Numbered from the stretch's first letter, positions 20,544 through 31,040 are shown. The stretch: DNA of 64,000 nucleotides from Spirosoma fluviale (GCA_945883625.1 CAMCXW010000003.1:27028-91027), one strand, 5' to 3'. Program-made: numbers and translations. Notes: generated from the sequence alone by a model not told the origin.

Positions 20544-22145
20544 GTTCATGTAAGCTTGTAATTCCTCCGTATTTTTAGTTGAAGCGGTACAAATTTCTAA
20601 GATTTTAGCTCGATTGCTTGGCTCAAAAAAATGTCTTAGTTCTTGATTTAATTCATTCCAATTATGAGCTTCGAAGTAGTCTATTCCAGCATCTATAGCT
20701 GTATTTTTAGCTTTAAATGACTGATGCGTTATCATAAATTCACCCAGCTCTGGCAGGACTTTAGCTCCATCTAATATGCCAAAGATTCCTCCACCAGCAT
20801 TGTTGAAAATGATGATACGAACATTCGAACCTACATACGAATTCCAAAGTGCATTTCGGTCGTATTGAAAAGCCACATCACCTATCAGCGAGATAACTAA
20901 TTTTGTTGTTTTTTGGCTCGCTCCAATCGCCGTGCTTAGACATCCATCGATTCCACTAGTACCTCGATTGGAAAACACTTCAGTTTGAGTAAATACTTTT
21001 TCCGTCCAGTTGATGTATCGAATAGCCAATGAATTTGCCACATGAACCTCCGAATTTGGTGAGTCAATGGCGCCAATCAATCGGTTATAAATAACTATTT
21101 CGGACCAGCTTTCTTTTTTAAAATACGCGCCCTGTATATCCTCTATCCTGTTTTTGGCACTATTTATAGCCGACACCCCCCTCAGGGTTTGTTGGCACAA
21201 TGATTCTAAAACCGAGTTTGTTTCTGCATGAACTACCCTTGTTAGACATTGAAATGGATTAGGTTTTCCGATGGGATTGGGGTGCACTAACCATGATGCT
21301 TTGGGCTTATGGGTTCTTAGAAATTGTTTAATGCGTTTGCTAACAAACGATTTACCAAAATGAATATGAAATTCTGGTTGGAACGAAGATAAATTCGCTT
21401 CATTAGCCCAAATTAAATCATGATGCAGTTGGCATTCCGAAGGTAGATTTGCTGTTGCATCACCTACAACGGGTATCCCCTTAAGCGCCAATTGGGCAAA
21501 TAATTTATTCTCAGCTTGATTGAATTGTCTTTGGCCAACGGTGATAAGTAGTGAAGCATCTGGATTTACATCAAAATCGGTATCTAATTCAGGGGTTTTA
21601 TAGGCTTCAACTGCCTGAGGTTCCCGAATTTGCGGTAATGCCTCTCCGCTTGTTGGATAAAACGGCTCAGCAATGGGTATATTCATGTGTACTGGCCCTT
21701 GTGGAAATGCCATGGCTTTCTCCACGAGCTGATTTGGTTGATAGGGAATGAAGCTTTCGGCATGTTTGACATGCTTGCCGAATAGATTTTCCTGATAGAT
21801 AGTCTGACCATCCCACTGACCAATCCATTCGGCTGGTCGGTCTGCTGTTAACACAATGATTGGAACTTCTTGAAAGAATGCTTCGGCTATAGCCGGAGCG
21901 AAATTGAGACCCGCAGATCCAGATGTACAGCAGAGTATAACTGGTTTTTTCGTTTTCAATGCGCGACCGAGACCAAAGAAACCACCAGAACGTTCATCTG
22001 AAATGGAATAGCAATGAAATCCACCGTGGCGAACTAAGGCCAACATAATAGGTGCGTTTCGAGAACCTGGGCATATAATTGCCTCATTTACACCTTGTTG
22101 GTGCAAACCATCAATCAAATCCACAAGTCCATCAGGGTATGCCAT
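20529..22145 (-). CDS. menD: 2-succinyl-5-enolpyruvyl-6-hydroxy-3-cyclohexene-1-carboxylate synthase
   Basis: ThDP enzyme: EAIICPGSRNAPIMLALVRHGGF, CTSGSAGLNFAPAIAEAFF, NRGTSGIDGCLSTAIG. Confidence 0.94.
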   Translation of the reverse strand: MAYPDGLVDLIDGLHQQGVNEAIICPGSRNAPIMLALVRHGGFHCYSISDERSGGFFGLGRALKTKKPVILCCTSGSAGLNFAPAIAEAFFQEVPIIVLTADRPAEWIGQWDGQTIYQENLFGKHVKHAESFIPYQPNQLVEKAMAFPQGPVHMNIPIAEPFYPTSGEALPQIREPQAVEAYKTPELDTDFDVNPDASLLITVGQRQFNQAENKLFAQLALKGIPVVGDATANLPSECQLHHDLIWANEANLSSFQPEFHIHFGKSFVSKRIKQFLRTHKPKASWLVHPNPIGKPNPFQCLTRVVHAETNSVLESLCQQTLRGVSAINSAKNRIEDIQGAYFKKESWSEIVIYNRLIGAIDSPNSEVHVANSLAIRYINWTEKVFTQTEVFSNRGTSGIDGCLSTAIGASQKTTKLVISLIGDVAFQYDRNALWNSYVGSNVRIIIFNNAGGGIFGILDGAKVLPELGEFMITHQSFKAKNTAIDAGIDYFEAHNWNELNQELRHFFEPSNRAKILEICTASTKNTEELQAYMNLFKH

Positions 22146-22147
22146 AG

Positions 22148-22175
22148 CAAAAAAAAGCCTCATAAGAGGCTTTTG
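22148..22175 (-). terminator. Terminator of the sigma factor gene
   Basis: AAGCCTC-TTAT-GAGGCTT plus T-tract on minus strand. Confidence 0.85.
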
Positions 22176-22177
22176 AT

Positions 22178-23041
22178 TTATCCAAGATAAGTTTTTAGGG
22201 CTTTACTACGTGACGTATGACGGAGGCGGCGAATCGCTTTCTCTTTAATTTGTCTTACGCGTTCGCGTGTTAGGTTGAATTTTTCACCGATTTCCTCTAG
22301 GGTCATCGCGTGCTCACCATTTAAGCCAAAATATAATGTAACGACATCAGCTTCCCGTTGGGTTAACGTAGACAATGCTCGCTGAACTTCGCGACGTAAT
22401 GAATCGTTGATTAAACCCGAATCTGGCTTATCCTCTGAATCATTTTCTAAAACGTCTAACAATGAATTTTCTTCACCTTGAACGAATGGTGCGTCCATAG
22501 AAACGTGCCGACCAGAAATCTTTAGGGTATCGACAACTTCGCCGGTGGAAATTTCCAATACTTCGGCTAATTCTTCTGGAGAAGGCTCACGTTCAAATTT
22601 TTGCTCAAGTTCAGAAAAAGTTTTCGAGATTTTATTTAGTGATCCTACGCGGTTCAATGGCAAACGAACGATACGAGATTGTTCAGCCAAAGCTTGTAAG
22701 ATAGACTGACGAATCCACCATACAGCATATGAGATAAATTTAAATCCACGAGTTTCATCAAAACGTTGTGCTGCTTTGATCAAACCTAAGTTTCCTTCAT
22801 TTATTAAGTCACCAAGGCTAAGACCTTGATTTTGGTATTGTTTAGCTACCGATACCACGAAACGTAAATTGGCTTTCGTCAAACGTTCTAATGATAACTG
22901 GTCTCCTTCTCGGATTTTTTGTGCGAGTATTACCTCTTCATCCGGTGTCAATAAATCCACCTTACCGATTTCCTGCAGGTATTTGTCAAGCGATTGACTT
23001 TCCCTGTTGGTAATTTGTTTGCTAATTTTTAGCTGTCTCAT
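22178..23041 (-). CDS. rpoD: RNA polymerase sigma-70 factor, RpoD/SigA type
   Basis: [38 protein letters not shown]-terminal [28 protein letters not shown]. Confidence 0.95.
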   Translation of the reverse strand: MRQLKISKQITNRESQSLDKYLQEIGKVDLLTPDEEVILAQKIREGDQLSLERLTKANLRFVVSVAKQYQNQGLSLGDLINEGNLGLIKAAQRFDETRGFKFISYAVWWIRQSILQALAEQSRIVRLPLNRVGSLNKISKTFSELEQKFEREPSPEELAEVLEISTGEVVDTLKISGRHVSMDAPFVQGEENSLLDVLENDSEDKPDSGLINDSLRREVQRALSTLTQREADVVTLYFGLNGEHAMTLEEIGEKFNLTRERVRQIKEKAIRRLRHTSRSKALKTYLG

Positions 23042-23095
23042 AGGATTTTACAACAGATTGAATGGGCAAAAGGTTTTCTTTTGCCCATAAATAAT

Positions 23096-25231
23096 TTATT
23101 CAGCGCTTGCTTCTGGTTTTGGTAGTAGTGCTTTTGCAGAAAGACGGAATTTACCCGTTTTCTTATCTACTTCTACCAATTTAACCTGAACTCGATCTCC
23201 TTCTTTGAAAACACCGTCCATCGTTTCAATGCGATCCCATGAAATTTCAGAGATGTGCAACAAACCGTCTTTTCCCGGTAAGAACTCAACAAAAGCACCA
23301 AACGCTTGAATGTTTTTCACTTTTCCTTCATAGATTTCGCCTACTTCTGGAAGTGTAACGATTCCTTTCACCATGCGAACCGCATGTGCCATAGCATCTC
23401 CATTTGAAGAGAATATACTTACGTATCCTCCGTCTTCTTTTTCTTCGATGGTTACTGTGGCACCGGATTGCTTTTGGATATCTTGAACAACTTTACCACC
23501 TGGCCCGATTACTGAACCGATTTGATCTTTTTGGATCTTAATAACGGTAGCACGTGGAGTTTGTGGCTTGAATTCTTCACGAACGGCAGGCATAGCCTTT
23601 TTCATTTCATTCAAAATATGCAAACGGCCTTCTTTGGCTTGCGTTAACGCTTCAGCTAAAACTTCGTATGACAAACCTTGAACCTTAATGTCCATTTGGC
23701 AAGCTGTGATTCCGTTTTCAGTTCCTGTTACTTTGAAGTCCATATCACCTAGGTGATCCTCATCTCCTAAAATATCGGAAAGAACTGCATATTTTCCAGT
23801 TTTTGCATCCGAGATTAAACCCATTGCAATACCTGAAACTGGCGCTTTGATTTTAACACCAGCATCCATAAGGGCTAATGTTCCTGCGCACACTGTTGCC
23901 ATCGACGAAGAACCATTTGATTCCAAGATGTCTGAGACAATACGTAATGTGTACGGAAAATCTTCCATTTTTGGAAGAACCTTACGAATCGCACGCATGG
24001 CCAAGTTACCATGTCCTACTTCACGTCGTCCTACCCCACGATTTGGCTTAACTTCTCCTGTTGAGAAACCTGGGAAATTGTAGTGCAACATAAATTTATT
24101 GTATCCCTGCGTCATTGGTTGATCGATGATTTGCTCATCCATCTTAGTTCCAAGCGTGACTGTAGTCAAAGATTGTGTTTCTCCACGAGTAAACACTGAA
24201 GAACCGTGCGGAGTAGGTAAATAATCTACTTCACACGTGATTTGACGTATTTCGTTCAATTTACGGCCATCTAAACGGTAGCGCTCTTGCAAAACTAGTT
24301 GGCGAGCTGCTTCTTTTTCGATATCGTGTAAATATGTTTTTGCTAACGAAAGGTTAACCAAATGATCTTCAGGCAACGAAGCGATAAATTCATCTACGAT
24401 GGCTTTGAAGCCAGCTTTACGCTCCTCTTTCTTTGGATTAGCTAATTTAGCTACTGCCAAATACTTCTCGTAGTAGTTTTTCCACAATTCAGCACGCAAC
24501 TCTTCGTTGTGTGATTCGTGTGAATACGTACGTTTTTCTGTTTTTCCACACGCTTCAGTTAACTCATTTAATGCCTTACATTGAATTTTGATGGCATCAT
24601 GTGCGATGCGTAAAGCTTCTAACATTTCTGTTTCTGAAACTTCATCTCCTTCACCTTCGACCATTAAAATATCGTTTGCATTTGCAGCAACAATTAATTC
24701 TAGGCTGGCGCCGGCTAATTCGCTAACGCTCGGGTTGACTTTATATGTACCATTGATTTTTGCGACACGTACCTCAGAAATAGGTCCGTTGAACGGAATA
24801 TCTGATACGGCTAGAGCAGCAGCAGCTGCTAGGCCAACAAAAGCATCTGGTAAAACTTCAGCATCACCTGAAATTAAGTTGATCAAAACTTGAACATCTG
24901 CATGATAATCATCCGGGAAAGTAGGACGTAATGCACGGTCTACTAAACGCGAGATAAGGATTTCATAATCAGAAAGACGGGCCTCTCTTTTTAAGAAAGA
25001 ACCTGGAATACGTCCGTTAGACGCAAATTTTTCTTGATAATCTACAGATAATGGAAGGAAATCTACTCCTTCTTTGGCCTCTTTGTTTGCTACCACAGTG
25101 GCTAGCAACATCATATTTCCTGACTTTATGACAACAGCTCCATCCGCTTGCTTGGCTAATTTGCCAGTTTCAATTTGGATTTCCTTGCCATCTGGCATCG
25201 AAATATGCTTTGTAATGATGTTAAATGACAT
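23096..25231 (-). CDS. pnp: Polyribonucleotide nucleotidyltransferase
   Basis: Two RNase PH domains, KH and S1 domains; [31 protein letters not shown]. Confidence 0.97.
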   Translation of the reverse strand: MSFNIITKHISMPDGKEIQIETGKLAKQADGAVVIKSGNMMLLATVVANKEAKEGVDFLPLSVDYQEKFASNGRIPGSFLKREARLSDYEILISRLVDRALRPTFPDDYHADVQVLINLISGDAEVLPDAFVGLAAAAALAVSDIPFNGPISEVRVAKINGTYKVNPSVSELAGASLELIVAANANDILMVEGEGDEVSETEMLEALRIAHDAIKIQCKALNELTEACGKTEKRTYSHESHNEELRAELWKNYYEKYLAVAKLANPKKEERKAGFKAIVDEFIASLPEDHLVNLSLAKTYLHDIEKEAARQLVLQERYRLDGRKLNEIRQITCEVDYLPTPHGSSVFTRGETQSLTTVTLGTKMDEQIIDQPMTQGYNKFMLHYNFPGFSTGEVKPNRGVGRREVGHGNLAMRAIRKVLPKMEDFPYTLRIVSDILESNGSSSMATVCAGTLALMDAGVKIKAPVSGIAMGLISDAKTGKYAVLSDILGDEDHLGDMDFKVTGTENGITACQMDIKVQGLSYEVLAEALTQAKEGRLHILNEMKKAMPAVREEFKPQTPRATVIKIQKDQIGSVIGPGGKVVQDIQKQSGATVTIEEKEDGGYVSIFSSNGDAMAHAVRMVKGIVTLPEVGEIYEGKVKNIQAFGAFVEFLPGKDGLLHISEISWDRIETMDGVFKEGDRVQVKLVEVDKKTGKFRLSAKALLPKPEASAE

Positions 25232-25248
25232 ACGTTTCGGATAAATTT

Positions 25249-25268
25249 TTCACGCAACCTCGCGTGAA
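25249..25268 (-). promoter_or_regulatory. Hairpin in pnp 5' leader
   Basis: TTCACGC-AACCTC-GCGTGAA directly upstream of pnp. Confidence 0.4.
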
Positions 25269-25311
25269 GAAGTGTAATGTTTGAAGAATTCAAACGGAGT
25301 AAATTAAATAA

Positions 25312-25341
25312 AACAGGGCTCCATCGACATGAAACCCTGTT
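25312..25341 (-). terminator. Putative rpsO terminator/attenuator
   Basis: AACAGGG...CCCTGTT stem; followed by TTTATTT on minus strand. Confidence 0.6.
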
Positions 25342-25348
25342 GAATTGT

Positions 25349-25624
25349 TTACTTACGAATTCCTAATTCAGCGATAATCGCACGGTAACGAGAAATCTCA
25401 GTACGTGTAAGGTAATCAAGTAAGCGACGACGCTTACCTACTAATTTTAAAAGTCCCAAGCGTGTGCTATGGTCTTTTTTGTTCTTCTTTAGGTGCTCAG
25501 TCAAATGATTGATTCTGAAAGTGAATAACGCAATTTGCGACTCAGCAGAACCAGTATCGATTTTAGACTTTGCATTCCCTTTTGATTCGAAAATCTCTTG
25601 TTTTACTTCGGGTGACAAATACAT
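25349..25624 (-). CDS. rpsO: 30S ribosomal protein S15
   Basis: [33 protein letters not shown]. Confidence 0.97.
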   Translation of the reverse strand: MYLSPEVKQEIFESKGNAKSKIDTGSAESQIALFTFRINHLTEHLKKNKKDHSTRLGLLKLVGKRRRLLDYLTRTEISRYRAIIAELGIRK

Positions 25625-25692
25625 CTTTTACCAGTTTATTATGTTTGAAAAATTAATCCACAAAAGTACTTCAATTAATCTAGAATTGCAAA

Positions 25693-27123
25693 TCAAATGG
25701 GGCGTTGCCATTTTTGTTTAAAGCGACTCCAAATAACCAAATAATTATCTGCTTCGAATAAGCGAGAGTCATTCACTGCGATGCGTAGAAAGTAGATTCC
25801 TATGAGCGTTAGGATGGTATTTGAAATCCATGCTCCGATTTCCAAGAGGACTTTCCCCTCTTTTGCCATCTTGTCGCCTTGCTGGCTCATGATGTACATC
25901 AAGATAAAAAAGGACACGGCTACGACGACAGGAATGCCAAATCCTCCTTTTTTGATGATGGCGCCTAATGGTGCACCGATAAGAAACATAATTAAAATAG
26001 CGAGTGAGGTCGTGAATTTTCTGTGCCATTCCAACCGTGTTTTCAATAGTTTATCTTGTCTTGATTCCAAATTCACACGATTCGTTTCACCAAATACTTC
26101 CATGTTGGTGATCTGCTGATCCACCAAATCATATAAATCTCTATTTCTTTTTTTTACTCCTGAATCGATTCGTGCAGCAACCCAGTTGGTTTTTTTCAAG
26201 GTCTTAAATGAATAACGAACGGGGTGAAAGAAATAAATAAAATTAGGCCCACATGCCTTGGGAAAGCCATTTTTGATATTTTTAATCACATGTCGCAGGG
26301 AATCTTCGTCTTCATCGAGTTGCACGTTGCTTCGCATTATTTCATGGTGGGCAAATTGGTTGTCCTCTGTTTTGTGCATGTCAAAAGCTTCAAGTGACAT
26401 GACAATTTTACTCTTTTTGAAATGGTGTAATGCCAAATCAGTTGCATTTAAATTACTTCCTCGATCGGCGTCCTCTACGTAGTCTTTTCCATTAAATAGC
26501 TCGAAAATGAGGTATTTTTTATTTAAAATGGTGTACATCTGAGCTGAATCTGCAAGTGTGACATGGCGATTTCCATCATTGTGGGTATGATCGTAAATAA
26601 TAAGGCTTTTAAGCGTTTTATTATCGGGATATTTTTTCGCCACTTTAATTGAATATCCGGGTAAGTCTGAATAGAAAATCCCTTCTTTGATATTCAAGGT
26701 AGTTTTGGTGGTTTTTATATCGTAAAGTAGTCCCCAACCTTTTAAATTGGCCCAGGGTAATGCCACATTATTAAACCAAAACATGAAAATACTTAGGCCA
26801 ATGGCCGCAATGAAAATAGGTCGCATGATGCGGTTAATGGATATACCGGCACTTTTAAGTGCTGTCAACTCGAAATTTTCACCTAATTTCCCGAAGGTCA
26901 TCAGGGAAGAAAGTAAGACGGATAATGGTAAAGCTAATGGTAAAGTAATGAGCGAAAAGTAGAAGAATAATTCGACGTAAACAAAGAAGCCTAGGTCTTT
27001 CCCAAATAGGTCAGAGAAGTAAAAGAGAACTAATCGGAGGAGGAAAATAAAAATGACTACCAGGGTGGTAAGCGCAAAAGGCCCCCAAAATGCTTGTAAT
27101 ACGAGTTTGTCAATTTTACGCAT
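25693..27123 (-). CDS. LptF/LptG family permease
   Basis: MRKIDKLVLQAFWGPFALTTLVVIFIFLLRLV...; YjgP/YjgQ architecture. Confidence 0.92.
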   Translation of the reverse strand: MRKIDKLVLQAFWGPFALTTLVVIFIFLLRLVLFYFSDLFGKDLGFFVYVELFFYFSLITLPLALPLSVLLSSLMTFGKLGENFELTALKSAGISINRIMRPIFIAAIGLSIFMFWFNNVALPWANLKGWGLLYDIKTTKTTLNIKEGIFYSDLPGYSIKVAKKYPDNKTLKSLIIYDHTHNDGNRHVTLADSAQMYTILNKKYLIFELFNGKDYVEDADRGSNLNATDLALHHFKKSKIVMSLEAFDMHKTEDNQFAHHEIMRSNVQLDEDEDSLRHVIKNIKNGFPKACGPNFIYFFHPVRYSFKTLKKTNWVAARIDSGVKKRNRDLYDLVDQQITNMEVFGETNRVNLESRQDKLLKTRLEWHRKFTTSLAILIMFLIGAPLGAIIKKGGFGIPVVVAVSFFILMYIMSQQGDKMAKEGKVLLEIGAWISNTILTLIGIYFLRIAVNDSRLFEADNYLVIWSRFKQKWQRPI

Positions 27124-27124
27124 A

Positions 27125-27517
27125 CTAACTTCCGACTATTTCTTTTAGTTTATCCGTAAGATAGTCCCATAATTCTTGCGCGTCAGCAGGACTTTTGAAC
27201 GTTGATGCGCTGTCGTATATTTTCAAATAAGTGGCGTTGGTTAATTCACTTACATCGAGTTTAATTTCAATGAATGCGCTTAAAGGTGCTTGATCGGCAC
27301 TGGAAAAGTCGAATTTAACGGATTTGTTAACTTTATTTTGGACTAAATGTCCCGTGTGGGTTTCGTCGTCCCAGTTGAATATGAACAGCTCTGAATTTTT
27401 GACGGTTACTTTTTCCGCAAACCACTGCTGAAGCCCGGAAGCGGAACTGATATACGGATAAAGTACTTTTGGAGAGGCTTTTATCTCATATTCGAATTCA
27501 AAATGTTGCTGTCCCAT
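27125..27517 (-). CDS. START-like / SRPBCC (AHSA1-like) domain protein
   Basis: EFEYEIKASPKVLYPYISSASGLQQWFAEKV. Confidence 0.85.
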   Translation of the reverse strand: MGQQHFEFEYEIKASPKVLYPYISSASGLQQWFAEKVTVKNSELFIFNWDDETHTGHLVQNKVNKSVKFDFSSADQAPLSAFIEIKLDVSELTNATYLKIYDSASTFKSPADAQELWDYLTDKLKEIVGS

Positions 27518-27647
27518 GTGCCTACTTTTATTGATACAAACAAAGGTAAACTATCTTGCCTAATTCCCAAATCTGTCCCAAATTTAATAAGTATTCATAA
27601 AATATTTGTGACTGTACTAGCTTTCAACTACATTTGCACCATGTTTT

Positions 27648-27721
27648 GGCGGGGTAGCTCAGATGGTTAGAGCGTTGGATTCATAACCCAAAGGTCGGCA
27701 GTTCGATTCTGCTCCCCGCTA
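27648..27721 (+). tRNA. tRNA-Met (CAT anticodon)
   Basis: Cloverleaf GGCGGGG...CCCCGCT-A, D-arm GCTC...GAGC, anticodon CAT at 27682-27684, T-arm GGCAG-TTCGATT-CTGCT. Confidence 0.93.
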
Positions 27722-27729
27722 CAAAAAAA

Positions 27730-27757
27730 AGACCTTGCTTTGCGAGGTTTTTTTTAG
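27730..27757 (+). terminator. Terminator after tRNA-Met
   Basis: ACCTTGC-TTT-GCGAGGT then T8 running into a heptamer array. Confidence 0.8.
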
Positions 27758-27797
27758 ACGTTAGACGCTAGACTCTGGACGTTAGACTCTGGATACG
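27754..27797. repeat. Heptamer repeat locus B (GAC type)
   Basis: tagacgt tagacgc tagactc tggacgt tagactc tggatac. Confidence 0.9.
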
Positions 27798-27805
27798 CGT
27801 CTCTA

Positions 27806-28264
27806 CTATATATCCTTGTAGGCAATGGCCTCTACCCCAAATTTACGTAAGAAATCGACTCCTTCGTCGGAGGCTAAGCCTTTGTAAGCAGCGTAGCTAT
27901 TGAGGTAAATCACACGTTTAATTTTCATGCTGTAGATGATGCGTGCGCACGAAATGCAGGGGGAAAGTGTCACGTAGATGGTTGATCCTTCAATAGAAGC
28001 ACCATTTTTTGAGGCATATAAAATGGCATTTTGTTCTGCATGTAGGGCAAGTGAACATGATCCTTTTGAATCTTTTGGACATCCGCCTTCTTCATGAAAA
28101 TCTTCGTCACAATTATGTGTTCCTTGGGGCGGCCCATTATACCCTATTGAAATGATTCGGGTATCTTTGGTCAGCACCGCTCCTACTTGCGCGCGCGTAC
28201 AATGCGAACGTAAGGCTAATTTTTCCGCAAGCTCCATGTAAATGGAATCGAAGGTTGGTTTCAT
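27806..28264 (-). CDS. dCMP/cytidine deaminase family protein (ComEB-like)
   Basis: ALHAEQNAILYA and TLSPCISCARIIY zinc motifs. Confidence 0.93.
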   Translation of the reverse strand: MKPTFDSIYMELAEKLALRSHCTRAQVGAVLTKDTRIISIGYNGPPQGTHNCDEDFHEEGGCPKDSKGSCSLALHAEQNAILYASKNGASIEGSTIYVTLSPCISCARIIYSMKIKRVIYLNSYAAYKGLASDEGVDFLRKFGVEAIAYKDI

Positions 28265-28266
28265 AA

Positions 28267-28343
28267 TTGGACGTCAGACGTTGGACGTTAGACGCTGGAC
28301 AGCAGATTATAAAGCTAACGTCTAATGTCCAACGTCTAAAGTG
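28267..28343. repeat. Heptamer repeat locus C, inverted arms
   Basis: tggacgt cagacgt tggacgt tagacgc tggac ... taacgtc taatgtc caacgtc taaag; 19-nt arms 28276-28294 / 28319-28337 with one mismatch. Confidence 0.9.
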
Positions 28344-28348
28344 TAATT

Positions 28349-28861
28349 TTAATGATGCACCCCGCCTTCGCCATGCACGTGACCATGTGCAAGTTCGTCG
28401 GCAGTGGCCTCTCTTAGTTTAATGATTTTACCTGTAAAAATTAATTCTTTTTCTGCCAAAGGGTGGTTGAAATCCATCATCACGTGATCGTCGCCGATAG
28501 ACACTACTAGACCTTGCATGCGCTCACCTTGATCATCTGTCATGGGAATGTAATTACCTACGACAAGGATGTCGTCGGCTTTTTGTCCCTCAACTTCAAA
28601 GATGGATTTTGGTAATGATATGATGGCATTGGGATCTAGGTTACCGTAGGCATCTTCTGCCGCTATATTGAAATTAAAGGTATCTCCAGCTTTCAGGCCC
28701 ATTAAATTGGCTTCAAAGCTTTCAGGAAGTCCGCTTAATCCGTGGATAAATACCATTGGTTCGTTCTCATCTACAATCTCAACAACGTCTGGTTGGCCAT
28801 TTTCATCTGGGAAAGCAAGTTCATACGAGATAAAAACAACGGTCTTAGGTGCAATTTGCAT
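28349..28861 (-). CDS. FKBP-type (SlyD-like) peptidylprolyl isomerase
   Basis: MVFIHGLSGLPESFEANLMGLKAGDTFNFNIAAEDAYG; His-rich C-terminus. Confidence 0.9.
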   Translation of the reverse strand: MQIAPKTVVFISYELAFPDENGQPDVVEIVDENEPMVFIHGLSGLPESFEANLMGLKAGDTFNFNIAAEDAYGNLDPNAIISLPKSIFEVEGQKADDILVVGNYIPMTDDQGERMQGLVVSIGDDHVMMDFNHPLAEKELIFTGKIIKLREATADELAHGHVHGEGGVHH

Positions 28862-28913
28862 GTAATCATGTTTTGAATGAGGTTCAAAGGTAAAGAAAAA
28901 GTCCGAAGGAGTA

Positions 28914-29055
28914 AAGTCGCTAGTCGCTAGGTAAATTGGGTATTAAGTTAAATAGAATATTTCTTTCACTTCTGACTAAGAGTTAATCTCTACCCTAAAA
29001 ATATTTATCTTTGGAAATTAACTAGCGACTAGTGACTAGTGACTGACAACTTGAC
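28914..29055. repeat. Heptamer repeat locus D (AGT/ACT type), inverted arms in a divergent promoter region
   Basis: agtcgct agtcgct ag ... actagcg actagtg actagtg actgaca acttgac. Confidence 0.85.
29006..29013 (+). promoter_or_regulatory. Candidate Bacteroidota -7 element upstream of holA
   Basis: TATCTTTG matches TAnnTTTG. Confidence 0.45.
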
Positions 29056-29057
29056 TA

Positions 29058-30098
29058 ATGCAAAAATCCCCTCAAGACGTACTTAACGACATTAAAGCCA
29101 AGAAATTTGCGCCTATCTATGTCATTTATGGGGACGAGCCATTTTTTATTGATCAGGTGGCTGATGGACTAGAAGACGGGATTTTGCAGGAGGATGAAAA
29201 AAGTTTCAATCAATTTGTGCTTTTTGGTAAAGATCAAACCATGGGTTCTGTGATTTCTTATGCACGCCGCTATCCAATGATGGCTGAGCGACAGGTCATT
29301 ATTGTAAAGGAGGCTAGTTTCTTAGAAGTTTTGGCAAAAGGAAAAGAGGTTAAAGGCAATGAAGATTTGAAAGCATGGGAAGATTATTGCGATAGACCTA
29401 CTGACTCAACCGTACTAATTTTTACGATTAAGAATCTAGTTGCAGAGAAAGCAAAGGTGCTCACACTTGCGGATAAACTTGGGGTAATCGTATGTTCCAA
29501 AAAGATTAAAGAAGATAAAGTGGGTGCCTGGCTCAAGGATTACTTGGCTCAAAAAGGGTTAACTATCCAGGCGGCATCACTTGAATTGATGGTTTCGTTT
29601 GTGGGTGCCGACTTGCAACGCATTGCGCACGAGGCTGATAAACTTGTGATTAATTTACCACAAGGTGCAGAGGTAGGTGCAGAAGAGATTGAGCGATTCA
29701 TCGGGATTAGTCGGGAATACAATATTTTTGAATTTCAAAATGCGCTTTCTACACGAAACATCGCCAAAGCACAAAAGATTGCCTTTTATTTTGCCGAGAA
29801 CACGAAGCAGAATCCCGTCCCTCCTATGTTAATCATGTTGTTTAACTATTTCATGAAGGTGCTTCAGGTACATGATTTAGGGTCTATGTCGGACGCAGAA
29901 ATTGCCAAAAACATTGGTGTAAATCCTTATTTTGTCCGAGATTATTTGAATGCCAAACGTAATTATCCCCTAGCTAAGGTTGTTCGCGTATTGGAAGCAA
30001 TTAAAAATGCGGATTTAAAAGTTAAAGGGGTAATCGGTCATGCCGTTTCCGAACGTGAAATAATCTTGGATTTAAGCTTTGAGATTTTACACCTCTAG
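29058..30098 (+). CDS. holA: DNA polymerase III subunit delta
   Basis: KKFAPIYVIYGDEPFFIDQVADGLE...; IERFIGISREYNIFEFQNALSTRN. Confidence 0.92.
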   Translation: MQKSPQDVLNDIKAKKFAPIYVIYGDEPFFIDQVADGLEDGILQEDEKSFNQFVLFGKDQTMGSVISYARRYPMMAERQVIIVKEASFLEVLAKGKEVKGNEDLKAWEDYCDRPTDSTVLIFTIKNLVAEKAKVLTLADKLGVIVCSKKIKEDKVGAWLKDYLAQKGLTIQAASLELMVSFVGADLQRIAHEADKLVINLPQGAEVGAEEIERFIGISREYNIFEFQNALSTRNIAKAQKIAFYFAENTKQNPVPPMLIMLFNYFMKVLQVHDLGSMSDAEIAKNIGVNPYFVRDYLNAKRNYPLAKVVRVLEAIKNADLKVKGVIGHAVSEREIILDLSFEILHL

Positions 30099-30832
30099 TC
30101 GATCGGAGAATAATCATTGACTTTAATATAGCCTATTTGACCATCTTGTAGGCAAGTCACCCAAACGTCTTTCGTATTCCAGTAGTTTATTCGATTCCCC
30201 TTCTGAAGTATTTGTTTTACGGGAGCTGCTGCCGAAGCAAATTCGCGTAAATAAGCTTTTTCACTTGTGATAATTCCATAGCGTAAAAATCCAGGAAAAT
30301 TTGCAAAAAGCAGTATCAGTAAAAAATAGGCCATTAAATACATAATTTGGATCTTTCTGAGGCGTCTGCGGCGGCGAAATTTAAGAAGGAGAATCAGTAC
30401 TCCGTAAAGACCCAAGGCGAGTAATATGCCGGTGACGTAGGGAAACAAAGCAAAATAAATCCATTCAATTTGATCTATAAGTGTGACTTCATACCCAGTT
30501 AGGTTACGCTTTACCCCTATTTCTTCCAAACGTTTAGCGATTGCAAGCGAATTTTGTCTCGCGTGAATACTTGATAAAAAGTACAATTCACTTAACCAAT
30601 CATTTTTTGCTTTGGAGATGAATGCCAATTTTAGTTTGATATTTTCAGACTCTGCAAGTGCATTAGGAAGATTTAAACGGTATATTTTTTCTGCTTCCAA
30701 TAGTCGATTCGCCTGAAACAGGGAATCTGCCATTTTTATTTGCTTTCTATCTATTTGGCTGTAAGCGCTTTGACAGAAGGCCAACAAAAAAATAGCAAAA
30801 AATATAATTTTATTTAGAAGGCTCGCTTGCAT
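30095..30832 (-). CDS. Membrane protein with C-terminal SH3-like region
   Basis: Signal peptide, two TM segments, C-terminal KQILQKGNRINYWNTKDVWVTCLQDGQIGYI. Confidence 0.7.
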   Translation of the reverse strand: MQASLLNKIIFFAIFLLAFCQSAYSQIDRKQIKMADSLFQANRLLEAEKIYRLNLPNALAESENIKLKLAFISKAKNDWLSELYFLSSIHARQNSLAIAKRLEEIGVKRNLTGYEVTLIDQIEWIYFALFPYVTGILLALGLYGVLILLLKFRRRRRLRKIQIMYLMAYFLLILLFANFPGFLRYGIITSEKAYLREFASAAAPVKQILQKGNRINYWNTKDVWVTCLQDGQIGYIKVNDYSPID

Positions 30833-30967
30833 AATTCGAAAAACCGTCTTAGTTTTGCACCGCAATAAGGCAATAAAATGCCTTAAATGCAAATGAGAGT
30901 CGGTCAGTGATCGAATCTCCTTTCGGTTCCAGAGTGAACCATTTTATATAACAAGTGCAAGCTTGAT

Positions 30968-31040
30968 GATTCCGTAGCTCAGTTGGTAGAGCAATACACT
31001 TTTAATGTATGGGTCCTGGGTTCGAATCCCAGCGGGATCA
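30968..31040 (+). tRNA. tRNA-Lys (TTT anticodon)
   Basis: GATTCCG...CGGGATC-A acceptor, anticodon loop CTTTTAA, T-arm CTGGG-TTCGAAT-CCCAG. Confidence 0.95.

Noticed and set aside
23847-24893. Plus-strand ORFs opposite pnp (78 and 101 aa)
   Set aside because: Shadow ORFs antisense to a highly conserved gene; no recognisable domain
30968-31040. tRNA-Lys disrupted by integration
   Set aside because: The cloverleaf is intact; the island would have restored the 3' end, as is usual for tRNA integration
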